From: Rhododendron vialii
Lineage: Eukaryota; Streptophyta; Magnoliopsida; Ericales; Ericaceae
Length of the DNA stretch: 64,000 nucleotides
Direction of reading: 5' to 3'
Assembly: GCF_030253575.1 (NCBI RefSeq)
Contig: NC_080559.1
Span: 35,067,001-35,131,000, forward strand
Below, piece after piece: positions 23,508 to 34,430 of the stretch. The notes under the pieces are model-generated. The model worked only from the letters and a program-made list of their open reading frames with translations, ran no database searches and was not told the origin of the DNA. Position 1 is the stretch's first letter, and the number at the start of each line of letters is the position of its first letter. The translations under genes and the position numbers were made by a program.

Positions 23508-24810
23508 CTATAGCTGGTTCGATCTCCCCTTGAGAAAATTTTTGCAGATCTTTTCCCAACACTTTCTATCTGGTTCAGCCATCTCCAATTGGGATTTCAC
23601 GTCTTCAGCAAAACCTTTCTGTAAGTCAATCATGCATCAAGAAAGCAAAATAAAGTTTAATTTGAAGGAGACAAATTTCACCAAACTACAATATGGGAAT
23701 CGATTAGACAAATTTCACCGGCCGGAAGAGGCCCTTGTTTACCTCGATACAGCCATTAGTAAGAAGGCGGTCAATGAGATTGTTAAGAATGTCTTTGGTG
23801 TACTCGGGATGGCCTTGAATGCCAAGAATGTGATCCCCGATCTTGAACATCTCCACACCAGTTTTGTCCGAAAATGCGATCACTTCGGCTCCCTCAGGGA
23901 CTTCCCATACCTGCCTTCATCAAAATTTTGGCACTGTTAGAACTATCCCGGGCAATTAGTGTTACAATTCATTTCCCTTTCTTTTACTCCAAAAATAATA
24001 TAAGAGGGAGAAGGAAGGGGACCTCATCTTGGTGACACTCAATTATGGAAAGGGCTGGTGGGATTTCTTGATCCAAGCCATCAAGGAAGCCACATGGGGA
24101 GAAGTCTTTCACAATCCTCACCTTCCTTAGCCCAATGTCCCAACCACTATAAGCTTTCCCCACTTTTCCTCCAAATGCTCTACACAAAACCTTCACAAAA
24201 CCAAGAGAACTTACACTATCAAATAATCGAACCGTTTTTCAGTGTCAACATTTGATAGAGCAACATGCAATTAACAGTACTAACTTCTACCAAGCACAAA
24301 AAAAGAAGAGTTAATTAGAGCAACTATATTTAGTACTCCTGGAGAAACCACTTATGATAGACCAAGAAGAATACTATCTATAGATTAGTTGAAACACTCT
24401 TCTAAGATGCTAATCTAACTATTCTAACAATAACAATACTGACTTTCGCTGACGAAAAAAATACCGAAACTATTTCTATTTCTATAAAGTACCTGGTGAC
24501 CAAAGCAAATGCCAAGTACTTTCTTCCTCATAACATCTAGGGTTTGCAAGAGGAAGCAAAGCTTGAGAATCCAGAAGTCATTGGCATAAGCATCATATGG
24601 GCTGCCACTAACAATAAACCCATCATATTTTTGGAGCTCATCCATGTCTGGGAAATCTCCTTCAACAACTCTAAACAAGTCCCATCTCTCTCCCTCTTCT
24701 CCGAATGCTGCCACAAACACATTGAAGTACCCTCCATACACCTCCTTCACATACTCTGAGTCATTGCAAGCTAGTAAAAGAGCATATCTTTTCTCTCCTT
24801 CAATCCCCAT
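23508..24810 (-). CDS. GGP: Gamma-glutamyl peptidase, class I glutamine amidotransferase fold
   Basis: This encodes a cytosolic gamma-glutamyl peptidase of the GATase1-like family. The Arabidopsis relatives GGP1/GGP3 remove gamma-glutamate from glutathione conjugates in glucosinolate and camalexin synthesis and in glutathione turnover. Minus-strand exons are 24810-24493, 24190-24023, 23910-23743 and 23618-23508, all in phase 0, giving 254 residues (family about 250). The nucleophile elbow GICFGHQ places Cys at residue 102; the HPEYTKD motif gives catalytic His196 and Glu198. [13 protein letters not shown] and the ending LCKNFLKG-type tail (ICKNFLKGR) are typical. The start is the ATG at 24810; the frame upstream is open but has no ATG. 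The intron 2 donor is GTCCCC, a poor match to consensus. The substrate cannot be told from sequence; outside Brassicales a glucosinolate role is unlikely. Confidence 0.93.
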
Positions 24811-24856
24811 TTCAAAAGCAAGCAAGAGAGAGTGAGTGAAAGCAAGTGACGATTGA

Positions 24857-24885
24857 GTACAGAGAGAGAGAGAGAGAGAGAGAGG
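24857..24885. repeat. GA/CT microsatellite upstream of GGP
   Basis: This lies about 50 bp upstream of the GGP ATG. On the coding strand it is a CT run in the 5' untranslated/promoter region, a common place for such tracts in plant genes. Confidence 0.9.
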
Positions 24886-25078
24886 AATGGATGGTTTGGT
24901 TTATGGAGTGTTTGAGGAAGGATGATCCTATTTATAAGAGGGGGGACAGAAAAAAATGATGTACTCAAATTCCATAGGGATATAATTAAAGGAAACTCCC
25001 ATGTGTTGGGGTGCATGTGATCATGCCTTGATTTAGCCGTATTACTGCTATATTAATTAGTATATTAAAGATAAACTA
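24886..25078. other. GGP upstream region
   Basis: On the GGP coding strand a TATA-like CTTATAAATAGG lies near 24928-24940, about 120 bp upstream of the ATG, and is a plausible core promoter. Confidence 0.5.
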
Positions 25079-25266
25079 TCTACCTAATAAAACACAAAGA
25101 CGTGGAGACCACACAAATACAAGTTGAAAGAAGGGTTGAGATTCATTTGATCAAAGGGTTGATATGTGTTCTCCAATTCTCTTAAGAAAACACCTACACT
25201 CTTACAAATTTATTACAAAAATGCCATCAAAGGGTGGGTAGTGCCGTAGGCACGGGCAAACACTAG
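25079..25266 (+). mobile_element. Helitron 3' end (first of a tandem pair)
   Basis: The 3' terminus is clear: a hairpin GTGCC-GTA-GGCAC at 25241-25253, then GGGCAAACA and CTAG at 25263-25266, followed by T. This is the Helitron end rule (subterminal hairpin, CTRR, insertion before T). The 5' end is a guess at TCTACCTAATAAAA (25079), from its likeness to the start of the next element. Confidence 0.5.
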
Positions 25267-25767
25267 TCTATGTTATAAAAGATAGCAGTTTTTGTCTACC
25301 CATACAAATCCAACACCCTCTACAACCATTAGATCGAATTTTCAATAGATCATAGCCGTCCGATCGAGAGCATACTTCTAATATAAACCTCATAACTTTA
25401 TGACTGATAAATTCTTTCGATTGATTATTTTTAGCTTGTTTCCTTAAATCAACTCAATAATTGATTTCTGTCTAAAGTTGATTTCCTTACATTCAATTTA
25501 ATATTTGTTTTTAATTTGTTTCCTTTTAGGTTGATTTTCCTATAGTCATATACATAAAGAAAATAACATAGGATCTTATGCATGCAACATGATATTGGAT
25601 TTGAATTTGTTGGCTCAAATTTATGTGATTTGGATGATCATTGGTACTGTCGTACACTACCATTGAAAATAGCGATGAGGGATCGAAAACAAAAAACTTT
25701 TATGATAAAAAACTTTTTTTTGCTCAAAACGCATTGCTTTGTGCCTTTGGGCACGGGCAATCCCTAG
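25267..25767 (+). mobile_element. Non-autonomous Helitron (501 bp)
   Basis: It starts TCTATGTTATAAAAG at 25267, directly after the CTAG of the preceding element. It ends with hairpin GTGCC-TTT-GGGCAC at 25741-25754, GGGCAATCC and CTAG at 25764-25767, followed by T. There is no Rep/helicase coding. Both elements share the GGCACGGGCAA end, so they belong to one family. Confidence 0.6.
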
Positions 25768-26954
25768 TACATATATATAGCACGATTAATGCATGTGTTA
25801 TGAAAATGTCAACTGTCTGCATGTGTTTCAAGCACATGCATTAATTGATAACCTTAACCAATAAAATACATAGTTTAGCTCTTGCTCTACATTTATTCTC
25901 AATTTCCTTTTCTCTTTCCACCACATATGGGACCATAGGCATAAGGAATAGAAGATGCAACTAACGTTTGAGGAAGATGGCTGCTAATATATATTCTGGA
26001 TCGATCATTTGCTTAATTCGGATACGATCGATAATGTTCCAAGGAATAAGATTCTGATCCAAACCGGCCCTTTGAAACTTGCCCTCACGCCCACAATTAA
26101 AGTTGATTCTTGCCGTTTTTTGCACAAGGGTTGCATTCCTTCTTCTCATTCCCTAGCTAGCATTCTCTTTTGAATTATAAGTGGAAACGAACAATGGAGT
26201 TGGTTATTTGTGGGGGTGAGAATAGCACGATTAAATAGAATCAGTAATATCCACAAGGAAAGATATATATTCTTGCGCTCATTTTCAGACGCCTTAATAA
26301 AGGAAGGAAATACGTGAGCAATTAAGAATCAAATCTTTCGTACCTTTGAAAAAGTTGTCGAAGCAAATATGTGCCTAACGAAGAAAGGTTAATATTGATT
26401 AGAATTTGAGTTCGGCAGAATAAATAATTAAGATCTCCAAACACCAATATATTCTCTAACTTAATCAATTCACTGTTGCCTCTGCTGTTTCCTTAATTGT
26501 ACATGCATGTTGCGTTGAGGGCGGTTGAATGTCCTTGAGATGATTAAGAAAATGAGATTCTTTTCCCATTTGTGGTTGTGGGACTCTCTTTCTTAGTCAT
26601 GCGTGTGATGTCATTAGTAGACACAAAGATTATGCCTTCATGATTGATATATAGATAAGTGGAAATGATCACTAATATTTAATTAATAGTGTCCATTTAG
26701 TCATTCGGAAATACCATGCCTGACACGGTAAATTATGAGTGGTCTTAGAAGTGTTATAGGCGCGCAAATGTGACGCTATAGACTTCGGGAACAATTCTTG
26801 GCCATTGAATAATTTTTGTGCAACAACCATCCAATTTTGCATTCGAGAAGAAAGAAAGTGAGAGTAACGAAACACTACCTACCTACTAATTTCTCGATCA
26901 AGTCTCGTAGTTTCAAGTTCAGAAAGCTTTGCAACTTTTGTAGTCTTCCTACTC
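25768..26954. other. Spacer, no gene recognised
   Basis: A minus-strand open frame at 25961-26149 and another at 26672-26875 lack recognisable motifs and splice partners. Confidence 0.45.
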
Positions 26955-26962
26955 GTTTATAT

Positions 26963-27722
26963 TAGGGCTGCTCAAAAAATCCGATAAACTGTGAAACCGG
27001 TCCGGGCAGAACCGATTCGTATCTTTTGGATTTTGTCCGTGGATTAACGGTCCGGACACGGATTGAAAAATTAGAAAACCGTGACTCGCGGTTCGGTCCA
27101 CGGATTTTCATTAGGAAACCATAGATTAACCGAACCGGACCGTGCGATATTTATTTTATATAAATAATATATATGTGTGTGTGTGTGTGTGTGTATTTAT
27201 ATAATAAATTTTTAGTAATGTTAACACTTTTTTCCACCAATTTTAGTATTTTATCTTAATGATGGGATATAGTGTAGATGTACATAAAATATAGGGAGTA
27301 AATCGTAGTTTTTTCGTATAAATTACGGGTAACCCTAGTTGAATTTCAGTAGTTCGTTTCTTTTCCGGTTCTTTTATGTTATGTAATGTACTATAATGAT
27401 CAATCCTACTTGTGTTTTAGATTCTTTTGAATTTGATTTCTGAAGTAAGTCTTTGGTAGTTTATTTAACAAGTACTTTCTGGTGGTGTTAAACTTAATTC
27501 TTAATGTAACCTTCTTCCATTTTTATTGTGGGATATATGCTTGAGCTTTATTTTTTGCTAAAATCCGTGGACAAAATCGTAACCGATCCGCGAGTCACGG
27601 ATCGGATTGGAACCGGACCGTAAGACTTTTGGTCCGGACACGGATTTCATTTTGTAAAAACCATGACTAGCGGTTCGGTCCTCGGATTCCTAGAAATCTG
27701 AACCGAACCGCGAGCAACCCTA
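26963..27722. mobile_element. hAT-type MITE (760 bp) with perfect 8-bp target duplication
   Basis: The left terminus TAGGGCTGCTC pairs with the right terminus GAGCAACCCTA, the common hAT end. The 8-bp duplication GTTTATAT lies at 26955-26962 and 27723-27730 without mismatch. Subterminal regions contain inverted GC-rich motifs (ACCGGTCCGG, GAACCGGACCG). It has no transposase open frame, so it is non-autonomous. A GT run lies near 27174-27194. Confidence 0.88.
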
Positions 27723-27737
27723 GTTTATATGGCTTTA

Positions 27738-28559
27738 GAGCATCCCCAATAGGGATGCATTTTATAACCGGATGGATAGTTATTTTAGATAAAAAAAAAA
27801 ATGGTTAAAAGTTAGTTAGATGTAAAATAAAACCCACTCATCTCCAATTAATGGTGAGATGTAAAAAAATGATGGATAATTAACTTTCCCTCCTCCTTAA
27901 TTTTTCCCAACTTTCTTAACCCTAGTTCAAGTACTACTTCTGTTGAAAAATAATTTTGGTATTCGGTAATCGATGACTTAAAAAAAAAATTATTCCAAAA
28001 AAAAAAAAAAACAAAGCCAACGGTCAGATCAAAGACCCGTTGGCTGAGATGTCACACCGAACCCAACTTTACTCTTTCTCTCTACGAACACAAACCCCCC
28101 TCTCTTTCTCTCTCTCTCTCAAGATTGGGGAAATCTTGGCTGGAACTCGACAAGGGAAAGGGAAGGAGCACAGCTGAGGGTTTCGGAAGGAGGGCCAGTG
28201 AAGATGGTGATCTTCGGACCTGTGTTGTCCATGGATCGTCATCAATCAGAGTCAGAGACGGTGATCTCCGGACCTGGAATCAGTTTTTGGCAAGCTTCCG
28301 GCGTGTTCTTGCAATTCCAGCATGTTCTAGCAAATTCCGACGACTTTCCGACGAAATCAGGTAACTCCGGCTGTCTAAAAATCTGGTAGAATCAGTTGGG
28401 TAATGACCTGTCAATTTATAGCTGCAGCCAAAAGGGGATGAAAATATACATCTCCTTTTTCATTTGTGCTATTTTACATCTCCATTAGAGCCTGTTTTTT
28501 TCCATCCATGTTGTATTATAGGTATACAACCTGGAAATACATCCCCATTGGGGATGCTC
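27738..28559. mobile_element. Harbinger-like MITE (822 bp) with internal GC-richer segment
   Basis: The left end GAGCATCCCCAATAGGGATG pairs with the right end CATCCCCATTGGGGATGCTC. A TTA target duplication lies at 27735-27737 and 28560-28562. It sits only 7 bp from the hAT element. The middle (about 28080-28400) is GC-richer than the ends and holds an 80-codon open frame in which a phrase recurs (GDLRT twice). It may be captured host sequence, but no family is recognised. Confidence 0.75.
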
Positions 28560-28654
28560 TTAGGACTTGTGATTATGTAGAAGAGGGACTGTTGCTGGTG
28601 CTATGACAATATTGGAAAAATGTCTCGATACATTTATTGTGTATACATACGTTT

Positions 28655-28656
<2 letters not shown>

Positions 28657-28703
<47 letters not shown>

Positions 28704-28786
28704 GTACATAGCAAGGACTTGGGCCTATGAAGTGGATGGTTGCACTAAATGGACATGGAGGAATCAACAATTCTAGGAAAAATGAC

Positions 28787-28829
<43 letters not shown>

Positions 28830-28917
28830 ATACATAACAAGGAATTGAGCCTATGAAGTGGACGGCTGCACTAAATGGGCCTGGAGGAATCAATAATTCT
28901 AAAGAAAATGACGGCCA
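28657..28917. repeat. Duplicated unit with two CT microsatellites
   Basis: CT runs at 28657-28702 and 28789-28827 are each followed by a similar segment of about 90 bp (CCTATGAAGTGGA, GCACTAAATGG, GGAGGAATCAA, AAATGACGGC). The period is about 130 bp. A related piece (GAGGAATTGGGCCTATT, GGAGGAATCAATAATTCTG) lies at 35.77 kb. Confidence 0.7.
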
Positions 28918-29099
28918 ATGACGTGTTTTGATAATTAATACCTGAGCAACTTTCTAACCGGTCCTGTCTAGGTGAAAAATAGTCCACTAAGTCCTGTCCA
29001 AAGAGCTCATAGTTCAGTAAGTCATCTTCATTATTTTTGTTGACAAAAATACCATTCGCAAAAAAAAAGGGCGATTTGAGAGAGACGATTGAGACGATC

Positions 29100-29345
29100 C
29101 AGCCACCACCATACCACCACCACCATATCGCCGCCACCACGACGACGTCCCCACAACGCCGCCACTACCACCATGCCGCCGCCACCACCACCACAACTCT
29201 GCCACCACCACTCCACCACCCCCACCACTACCACCACCACGTCGCCGCCACTACCACCACCACCATGACGCCACCACCTCCACCGCCACAATCACCACCA
29301 CAATGTCGCCACCGCCGCCGCCGCCGCCACTCCACCACCACAATT
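29100..29345. repeat. CCACCA low-complexity tract
   Basis: The stretch is made of CCACCA, CCGCCA and CACCAC triplets. Long open frames on both strands (poly-His/Pro or Gly/Trp/Val readings) are artefacts of composition. Together with a similar G-rich tract at 32260-32480 it flanks the inserted LTR at 29430-32088. Confidence 0.8.
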
Positions 29346-29429
29346 AACAGTGTTAATTTTTGTCTAAATTAACACCCCAATTAATAGTGTTAATACCCGG
29401 ATTAATAGTGTTAATCCGCCATGATTAAC

Positions 29430-32088
29430 TGTAACGCCCCGACTTTTCGGAAGTAAAATAAAATAAAATTTTAAGAAAATTTGCTAAATAAATATAATTT
29501 TTCAAAATAAAGTTTAACTATTACAGTCACAAGATAAATTTGTTGATTCAAAATACATTAATTTCAGAGCTGACTCTAAGCTTGATACAAATCCGAAACA
29601 TACTCGATCTTCGTTCCTGATATTCTTTCCGTGTTGAACTGCAACATCTTCGAATCATCTCCAGTGAATCCTGCGCCCTCTAGCAAATTGATCGCCGAAG
29701 CAAACAATTTGCCAGGATACAGACGTATCCGTGAGTGATAAATCACCCAATAGAATAATCCAACCCAACCACCCCTCTTACATTACAGATAGCAAGCAGC
29801 AGGATAATAATAGTGCGAAAAAGCAAGACAAAATTTGTTCCACATAAACCAGTTTATTACTATCCATTAACTTGTCGTGTAATCTAAGATCTCCTCCGCG
29901 GGATCTTTCCTCCCTCAACCGCTAGCCATGCTCGGTCCCATGAGGTCACTTCCCTTTGCTATCACAGATGCATCTAAGTTATGTACCGAGTATGCATCCC
30001 AATAACTACAACAAGGGGAAAGCTTATCATGCCTGAATCACGACTAGGGTTCGCTTATCTTATGTACCACTTCACAAACCACATCACAATCACCACTGGA
30101 CACCCGCCAGTATATCAATTCATCACTGGACACCCGCCAGTCTATCAATTTATCACTGGACACCCGCCAGTTTCAATCTCATCACAAATCTCAACATCAC
30201 GCCTGCAGGCAATCTAGAAATAAAACTTTCCAATTCATCCATTATCTAGTATCGTCTATGTGAACTCTATTCGCATACCATCCCATGTCTCTAGGGTCCA
30301 ATCTATCACTCAAATCGATGCAATATACAACAAATCAATAATAATTAAAACAATTAATAAACAATGTAATCACGCAACTTATTATGAACGGGCCGTTGCC
30401 CTTAATCTTGTATAGTCATAATGTCAACAATAAAGTAAGAGTTTTAAAAGGAATTTAAAAGGAAAATTTTCTAGGCTTTCATTAATTAATTTTAAGATAA
30501 TAGATTAAAAAAAACTAATTAAATACATTAATTGGATAAAAATATTGAAACATTCATCATGACCTAAATAAGAGTCCTACAGGTCCTATACAACTAGTCG
30601 AGAGTCAAAAGTTGGGTCCGGAAGGTCACGTGATTAATTTAAATAAAGACGTTTAAATAAAGTGGCCGAAAGTGAAGTAAATAGATAATAAATAATTTGC
30701 AAATTAAAATATACTACTGTTAACAAGATTTCATCTTCAGAATATAGAGAGTCTAAATAAAATTGTTCGGGCATTTATAATAAGGTTATAAGGTCGTAAA
30801 GAATTTTTGATTTAAAACGCTATAGAAATAACAATAAATAGTAAATTAAATTAAAAATATATTATTTTAACAAGATATCATATTTGAGATGCAAGAAGTC
30901 TAGGAAAAATTAGTTTGGGTGTTCAAACGTTGTTTGGAATGTCGCAAAGATTTTTCGTTTGCAAACTTTGATAGGTAACGAATAAATAATTTAATAAATA
31001 GATAATTAGATAAAAAAAAAATATGATCTTAACAAGTTATGATCTTTCAGGTGTGAAAAGTCTAGAAAAAATAGTTCGGGGGTCAAAACAATGTTCGGAA
31101 GGTCGAAAAGTTGTTTCGAAACATTTAAAAACAACTAAATCTACCAGATAAATTAAAATGATATTATTAATACGTTTTATACTAAGTTGATATTATATTG
31201 TAAGAAAAGAATATCCGATCAGTAGTTTTTCATAATAATAATATCAGACGGATTGTAAAATAAATATCATAAAGGTCATCTTCTTTGCAAATAATTACAA
31301 CTAAAGTGTCGGGCTCAAAAATAATATCAATTTGGTGAATACAGCAGAAAACGCGCGGTTAACTATATTTTTTTTTGTTCGGGACATAGGGTTAAGCATA
31401 TAAACACTTAATATACTTAGAGAAGAGGTTGGATATGATTATAATACCTTTAATCGGATCGAATTGATTCAAAAACGAATCTTGAATTTTGAGAAAGAAG
31501 ACTTCGATTTTTGGCGATCGGGGGACCTTGGGTTCGAATTGAATGATGCTTGGGGATGCTTGGGGTTGAGGGAAGTGATTGGAATGATCAATTCGGGTCT
31601 CGGTTCGTCGGGGCTATGAAACCCACTTTTCTCTCTCTTTCTTTCTCTCTCCAGAATTCCATGGATTGAAACTTGGTTTTCTCTGGTTTTTCTCTCTCTT
31701 TTGGACTGGTGGAGCGTGGGGAATATTGTGGTGTAAATTTCGTGGGTCAAGGGGGTGGGGTATTTATAGGAGAATTTTGGTAGAAGATGATAAGAGTTAA
31801 TTTAATGGGGTTGGATTCATGGGATTTGGAATGGACGAATAGGGCTTGATTTTTGGGTTAGGGAGGAAGTAGAGACGGAGTAGGAGACGGGGAGACGGAA
31901 GGAGTTTGAGGTGAGAGAGGAGAAGGAGTGTGCATGTACGCATGTGTGTGTAGAAAAATTTAAAAAAAGAATGCATGTATATATTGTATGCATAATTATA
32001 TTTAAAAAAAAGAATTGCATTAAGGAAAATAATTCTAATATTATTATATTTAGAAAAAAAAATTGGGTCAAAAATCCGGGTCGTTACA
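29430..32088 (-). mobile_element. Probable solo LTR of a Ty3/gypsy-type element
   Basis: It begins TGTAACGCCCCGACTTTT and ends AAATCCGGGTCGTTACA, so it has TG...CA ends inside a longer imperfect inverted terminus. It is flanked by a perfect 5-bp duplication TTAAC (29425-29429 and 32089-32093), as LTR-retrotransposon integration makes. There is no gag or pol, primer-binding site or second LTR, so 2,659 bp is best read as a solo LTR left by recombination. A TATA-like CCTATAAATACCCC on the minus strand near 31770 suggests minus orientation. Inside are three 30-bp repeats at 30094-30180. It sits between two copies of an 85-bp repeat. Confidence 0.6.
30094..30180. repeat. 30-bp minisatellite inside the LTR, three units
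   Basis: CACTGGACACCCGCCAGT recurs at 30094, 30124 and 30154, each followed by a TATCAATT-like spacer in the first two units. Each core is itself a short dyad (ACTGG...CCAGT). Confidence 0.9.
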
Positions 32089-32259
32089 TTAACAGTGTTA
32101 TTTTTCGTCTACATTCACTCCCCAATTAACAGTGTTAATACCCAGATTAATAGTGTTAATCCGCTACGATTAACAATGTCAAATTCTGTCTGGAGCACGA
32201 TCGAATGCGGTTTTCGTGTGTCCCAAAGAGTCGTCGCCAGCGGAGATGAGTGGTTAGAC

Positions 32260-32504
32260 GGGGGCGAGGGTGGAGGAACCACAGCAAGAATGGCGATTGC
32301 AGTTCCAGACGGAGGCGGAGGAGGCATCAACGTCCATGGAGGCAGCGGACGGAGGTGGCAACGAAGGCATCGACGTCCATGGAGGCAGCGGGGGTGGAAC
32401 GCCGAAGGAGGAGTAGCTGGTGGTGGAGTTGAGACTGGTGGAGGAGTGGCCGGTGGTGGGGCTGAGACCGACGGAGAAGTAGCTGATGGTGGCGGGGTTG
32501 ACTG

Positions 32505-32543
<39 letters not shown>
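32260..32543. repeat. GGA/GGC-rich tract ending in a GA microsatellite
   Basis: This is low-complexity GGTGGAG/GGCGGAGG sequence followed by a GA run at 32506-32543. Long open frames on both strands here reflect the repeat. No protein family is seen. Confidence 0.75.
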
Positions 32544-32546
<3 letters not shown>

Positions 32547-32608
32547 GTATTCATTTGAAACCCTAAATGTTGGATTGTGTTCATTTGTTGCTATTTAAAG
32601 TGGGGTAG

Positions 32609-34408
32609 TGATGAGCACCCAATATTGTAGATATTTGGTGCGACTAGTCCCATTTTATGTTGTTTTAACTTGCATTTATCTAGCTTTTATTTGATACTGC
32701 ACGTAAGGTGTGTTTTTAGTGTTTTCAGATAAAAACGTGCAAATAAGGCGCATTTCAACGCTAGAAATGCTCCGGATGCTTCCAAGTACCCGAAGATCCT
32801 GTCGGCCCCTTAAAATCTGTCTAAGTATGAAAAAATGACTTTCTGGAAAAGTATCGATTTTTAAGATTAAAAATGGCGGTAATTGATCCTTGAATTTTTC
32901 TAAGAGTAACTACAAAGTTACAAGGTTTTATTTGAAGAGTAAGGTCATGTTTTGATCCATTTTCTCTTGAGAAAAATGTGCAGTTTTCCATTTTACACTA
33001 AAAGTGGGGGGTTGACATTTTGATTTAATTGGAATCTTGAAATTCTGGTAATCCCATTGTTTTCAAATGGGGGGTACTTTCTTATTTTCATTCTCTAAAC
33101 TTAAAGTAAAGAAAAGGTAAAAGAAAGGTTTAAAATGTAGTCTTTACTTAAGTTTAGAGAATGAAAATAAGGTGCTGTGGAAGCTGCTGGGAGCCGTCGG
33201 GTGTCAAGTTTTGGAGGCTAGCTTTCCTTTCTGAAGATAAGCTCTGCGTATCGATACGGATTAAGGGCCGTATCGATACGCATTGGTTAATTGGGTAGAC
33301 AGAGAGTTCCGTATCGATACGGCCATAAACCGTATCGATACGAGCGCATTACGGGAAATTGGTCTCTTCAGCTTATCGATGTAGTATCGATACTTTGCAT
33401 AATCTGTATCGATACGGGGAGCTTTCGGCCAGATATTTGTTGCTTTTTCAACCTTCCATTTATGGAATAGTTGCTACTTATAGTATGTTTGTAGGATATT
33501 TGTTAGGAGAGAAGTTGAGTTGTATAAATACCTTTCTCTCCCACTTTATCTCATAACTACTTTATGTTCTAGGTTAGTTTTCTCTCTAGTTTTTCTCCAT
33601 TGTTATTCTTAGTTTCAAGCGTTAATACTTGTAGGTTTAATTCCTAGTTTGATGTTTTCTCGTTTATTAAAATTGTAGCTACTCTTTAGATCTTTGTGAA
33701 TATCAAGTTTATTTCCGTTTTTATAGGTTAATCATGTTTTCAATTCTTAGCATAAATTCTAGTCTTTTCAATATGTGTGAGTAGTCTTTTGGCTAAGTCT
33801 TGGGCTACTCTTTTCCAATTCTTAGGTGGTTATTTGGTTCTCAAACCTTCGGGTTTAAAATCTTGGTTTTCAGAATTTCATTAACCTAGCCACTTTGGTC
33901 TAAGCGAGGGGTGTTAACTCCTTAGTATGTTGTTTAGTCAAGCGGTCTTGGCAAGTGGCATATTGAGAGACTCGTGGCCTCCTACGTGTTAGATACATTA
34001 GCAAAAATAGGTTGGTTTAGCTCCGATTAATCACATCTTTCGATAAACGTAGTTTTTTAAAGGTAAATCTTCCGAGTGTAAGCGCGCGGTCGTGACTCTC
34101 ACTTGAGTTATAATTGAGAATCGGTAACGGCTTAAGTCAAGGGTTGACCGATCCCTAGACTTGCCTCTTTTAGTTTATAAAGTTCGTATCTAATTTGTTG
34201 CTTTAGCCTTTCCACCGTTAAAAGCAAAGCCAAGTTGGCCATCTTAAACGCCACAATCCACCATATAAAACCTACATTCCGAATAAGCTATTTCCGATTC
34301 TCTGTGGGTACGATCCCGGACTTTCCTATTATTATGCTACCGACGACCTAGCCCTACGCTTTGGGTTTTTCTCAACCTTATTTGAAGGCGAGGTTTGAAG
34401 GCTAAGCA
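32609..34408 (+). mobile_element. 5' LTR of an Athila-like Ty3/gypsy retrotransposon
   Basis: It starts TGATGAGCACCCAATATTG and ends GGCTAAGCA, five bases before a primer-binding site. Its length of 1.8 kb fits Athila LTRs. It contains a cluster of GTATCGATAC palindromes at 33248-33417 and a 24-bp inverted repeat (CTTATTTTCATTCTCTAAAC at about 33082 against its complement at about 33150). The 3' LTR is absent. Confidence 0.72.
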
Positions 34409-34412
34409 TTTT

Positions 34413-34430
34413 TGGCGCCGTTGCCGGGGA
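34413..34430 (+). other. Retrotransposon primer-binding site (tRNA-Asp type)
   Basis: TGGCGCCGTTGCCGGGGA directly follows the LTR end. This sequence is the usual primer-binding site of Athila and related plant Ty3/gypsy elements, complementary to the 3' end of tRNA-Asp. It fixes the plus orientation of the element. Confidence 0.85.

Larger units (their letters stand above)
29345..32175. repeat. 85-bp repeat split by the LTR insertion
   Basis: Copy 1 (about 29345-29429) and copy 2 (about 32089-32172) share AATTAACAGTGTTA, TCTAAATTAAC/TCTACATTCAC, CCCAATTAA and AGTGTTAATCCGC. The LTR lies exactly between them. Either a tandem minisatellite existed before insertion, or the repeat arose later. 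Confidence 0.7.

Noticed and set aside
23530-23940. 136-codon plus-strand open frame
   Set aside because: Antisense to GGP exons 3 and 4; the sense strand carries the HPEYTKD motif and correct splice sites.
28125-28389. Overlapping open frames as a real small gene
   Set aside because: They lie inside a MITE, overlap in two frames and show no known motif; kept only as a possible captured segment.
29014-29372. Long open frames on both strands with Gly/Trp/Val or His/Pro runs
   Set aside because: They follow from the CCACCA triplet repeat; every frame is open and no domain is present.
30094-30180. CRISPR-like array
   Set aside because: Three 30-bp near-identical units without variable spacers, in plant DNA; it is a minisatellite.
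29430-32088. Reading the TGTAACG...CGTTACA unit as a DNA transposon with terminal inverted repeats
   Set aside because: TG...CA ends with a 5-bp duplication and a TATA box inside fit an LTR better; no transposase is present.
32095-32598. 167-codon plus-strand open frame and its antisense partner
   Set aside because: Gly-rich and Arg-Glu runs come from GGTGGAG and GA repeats; the start lies in the 85-bp repeat next to the LTR insertion.
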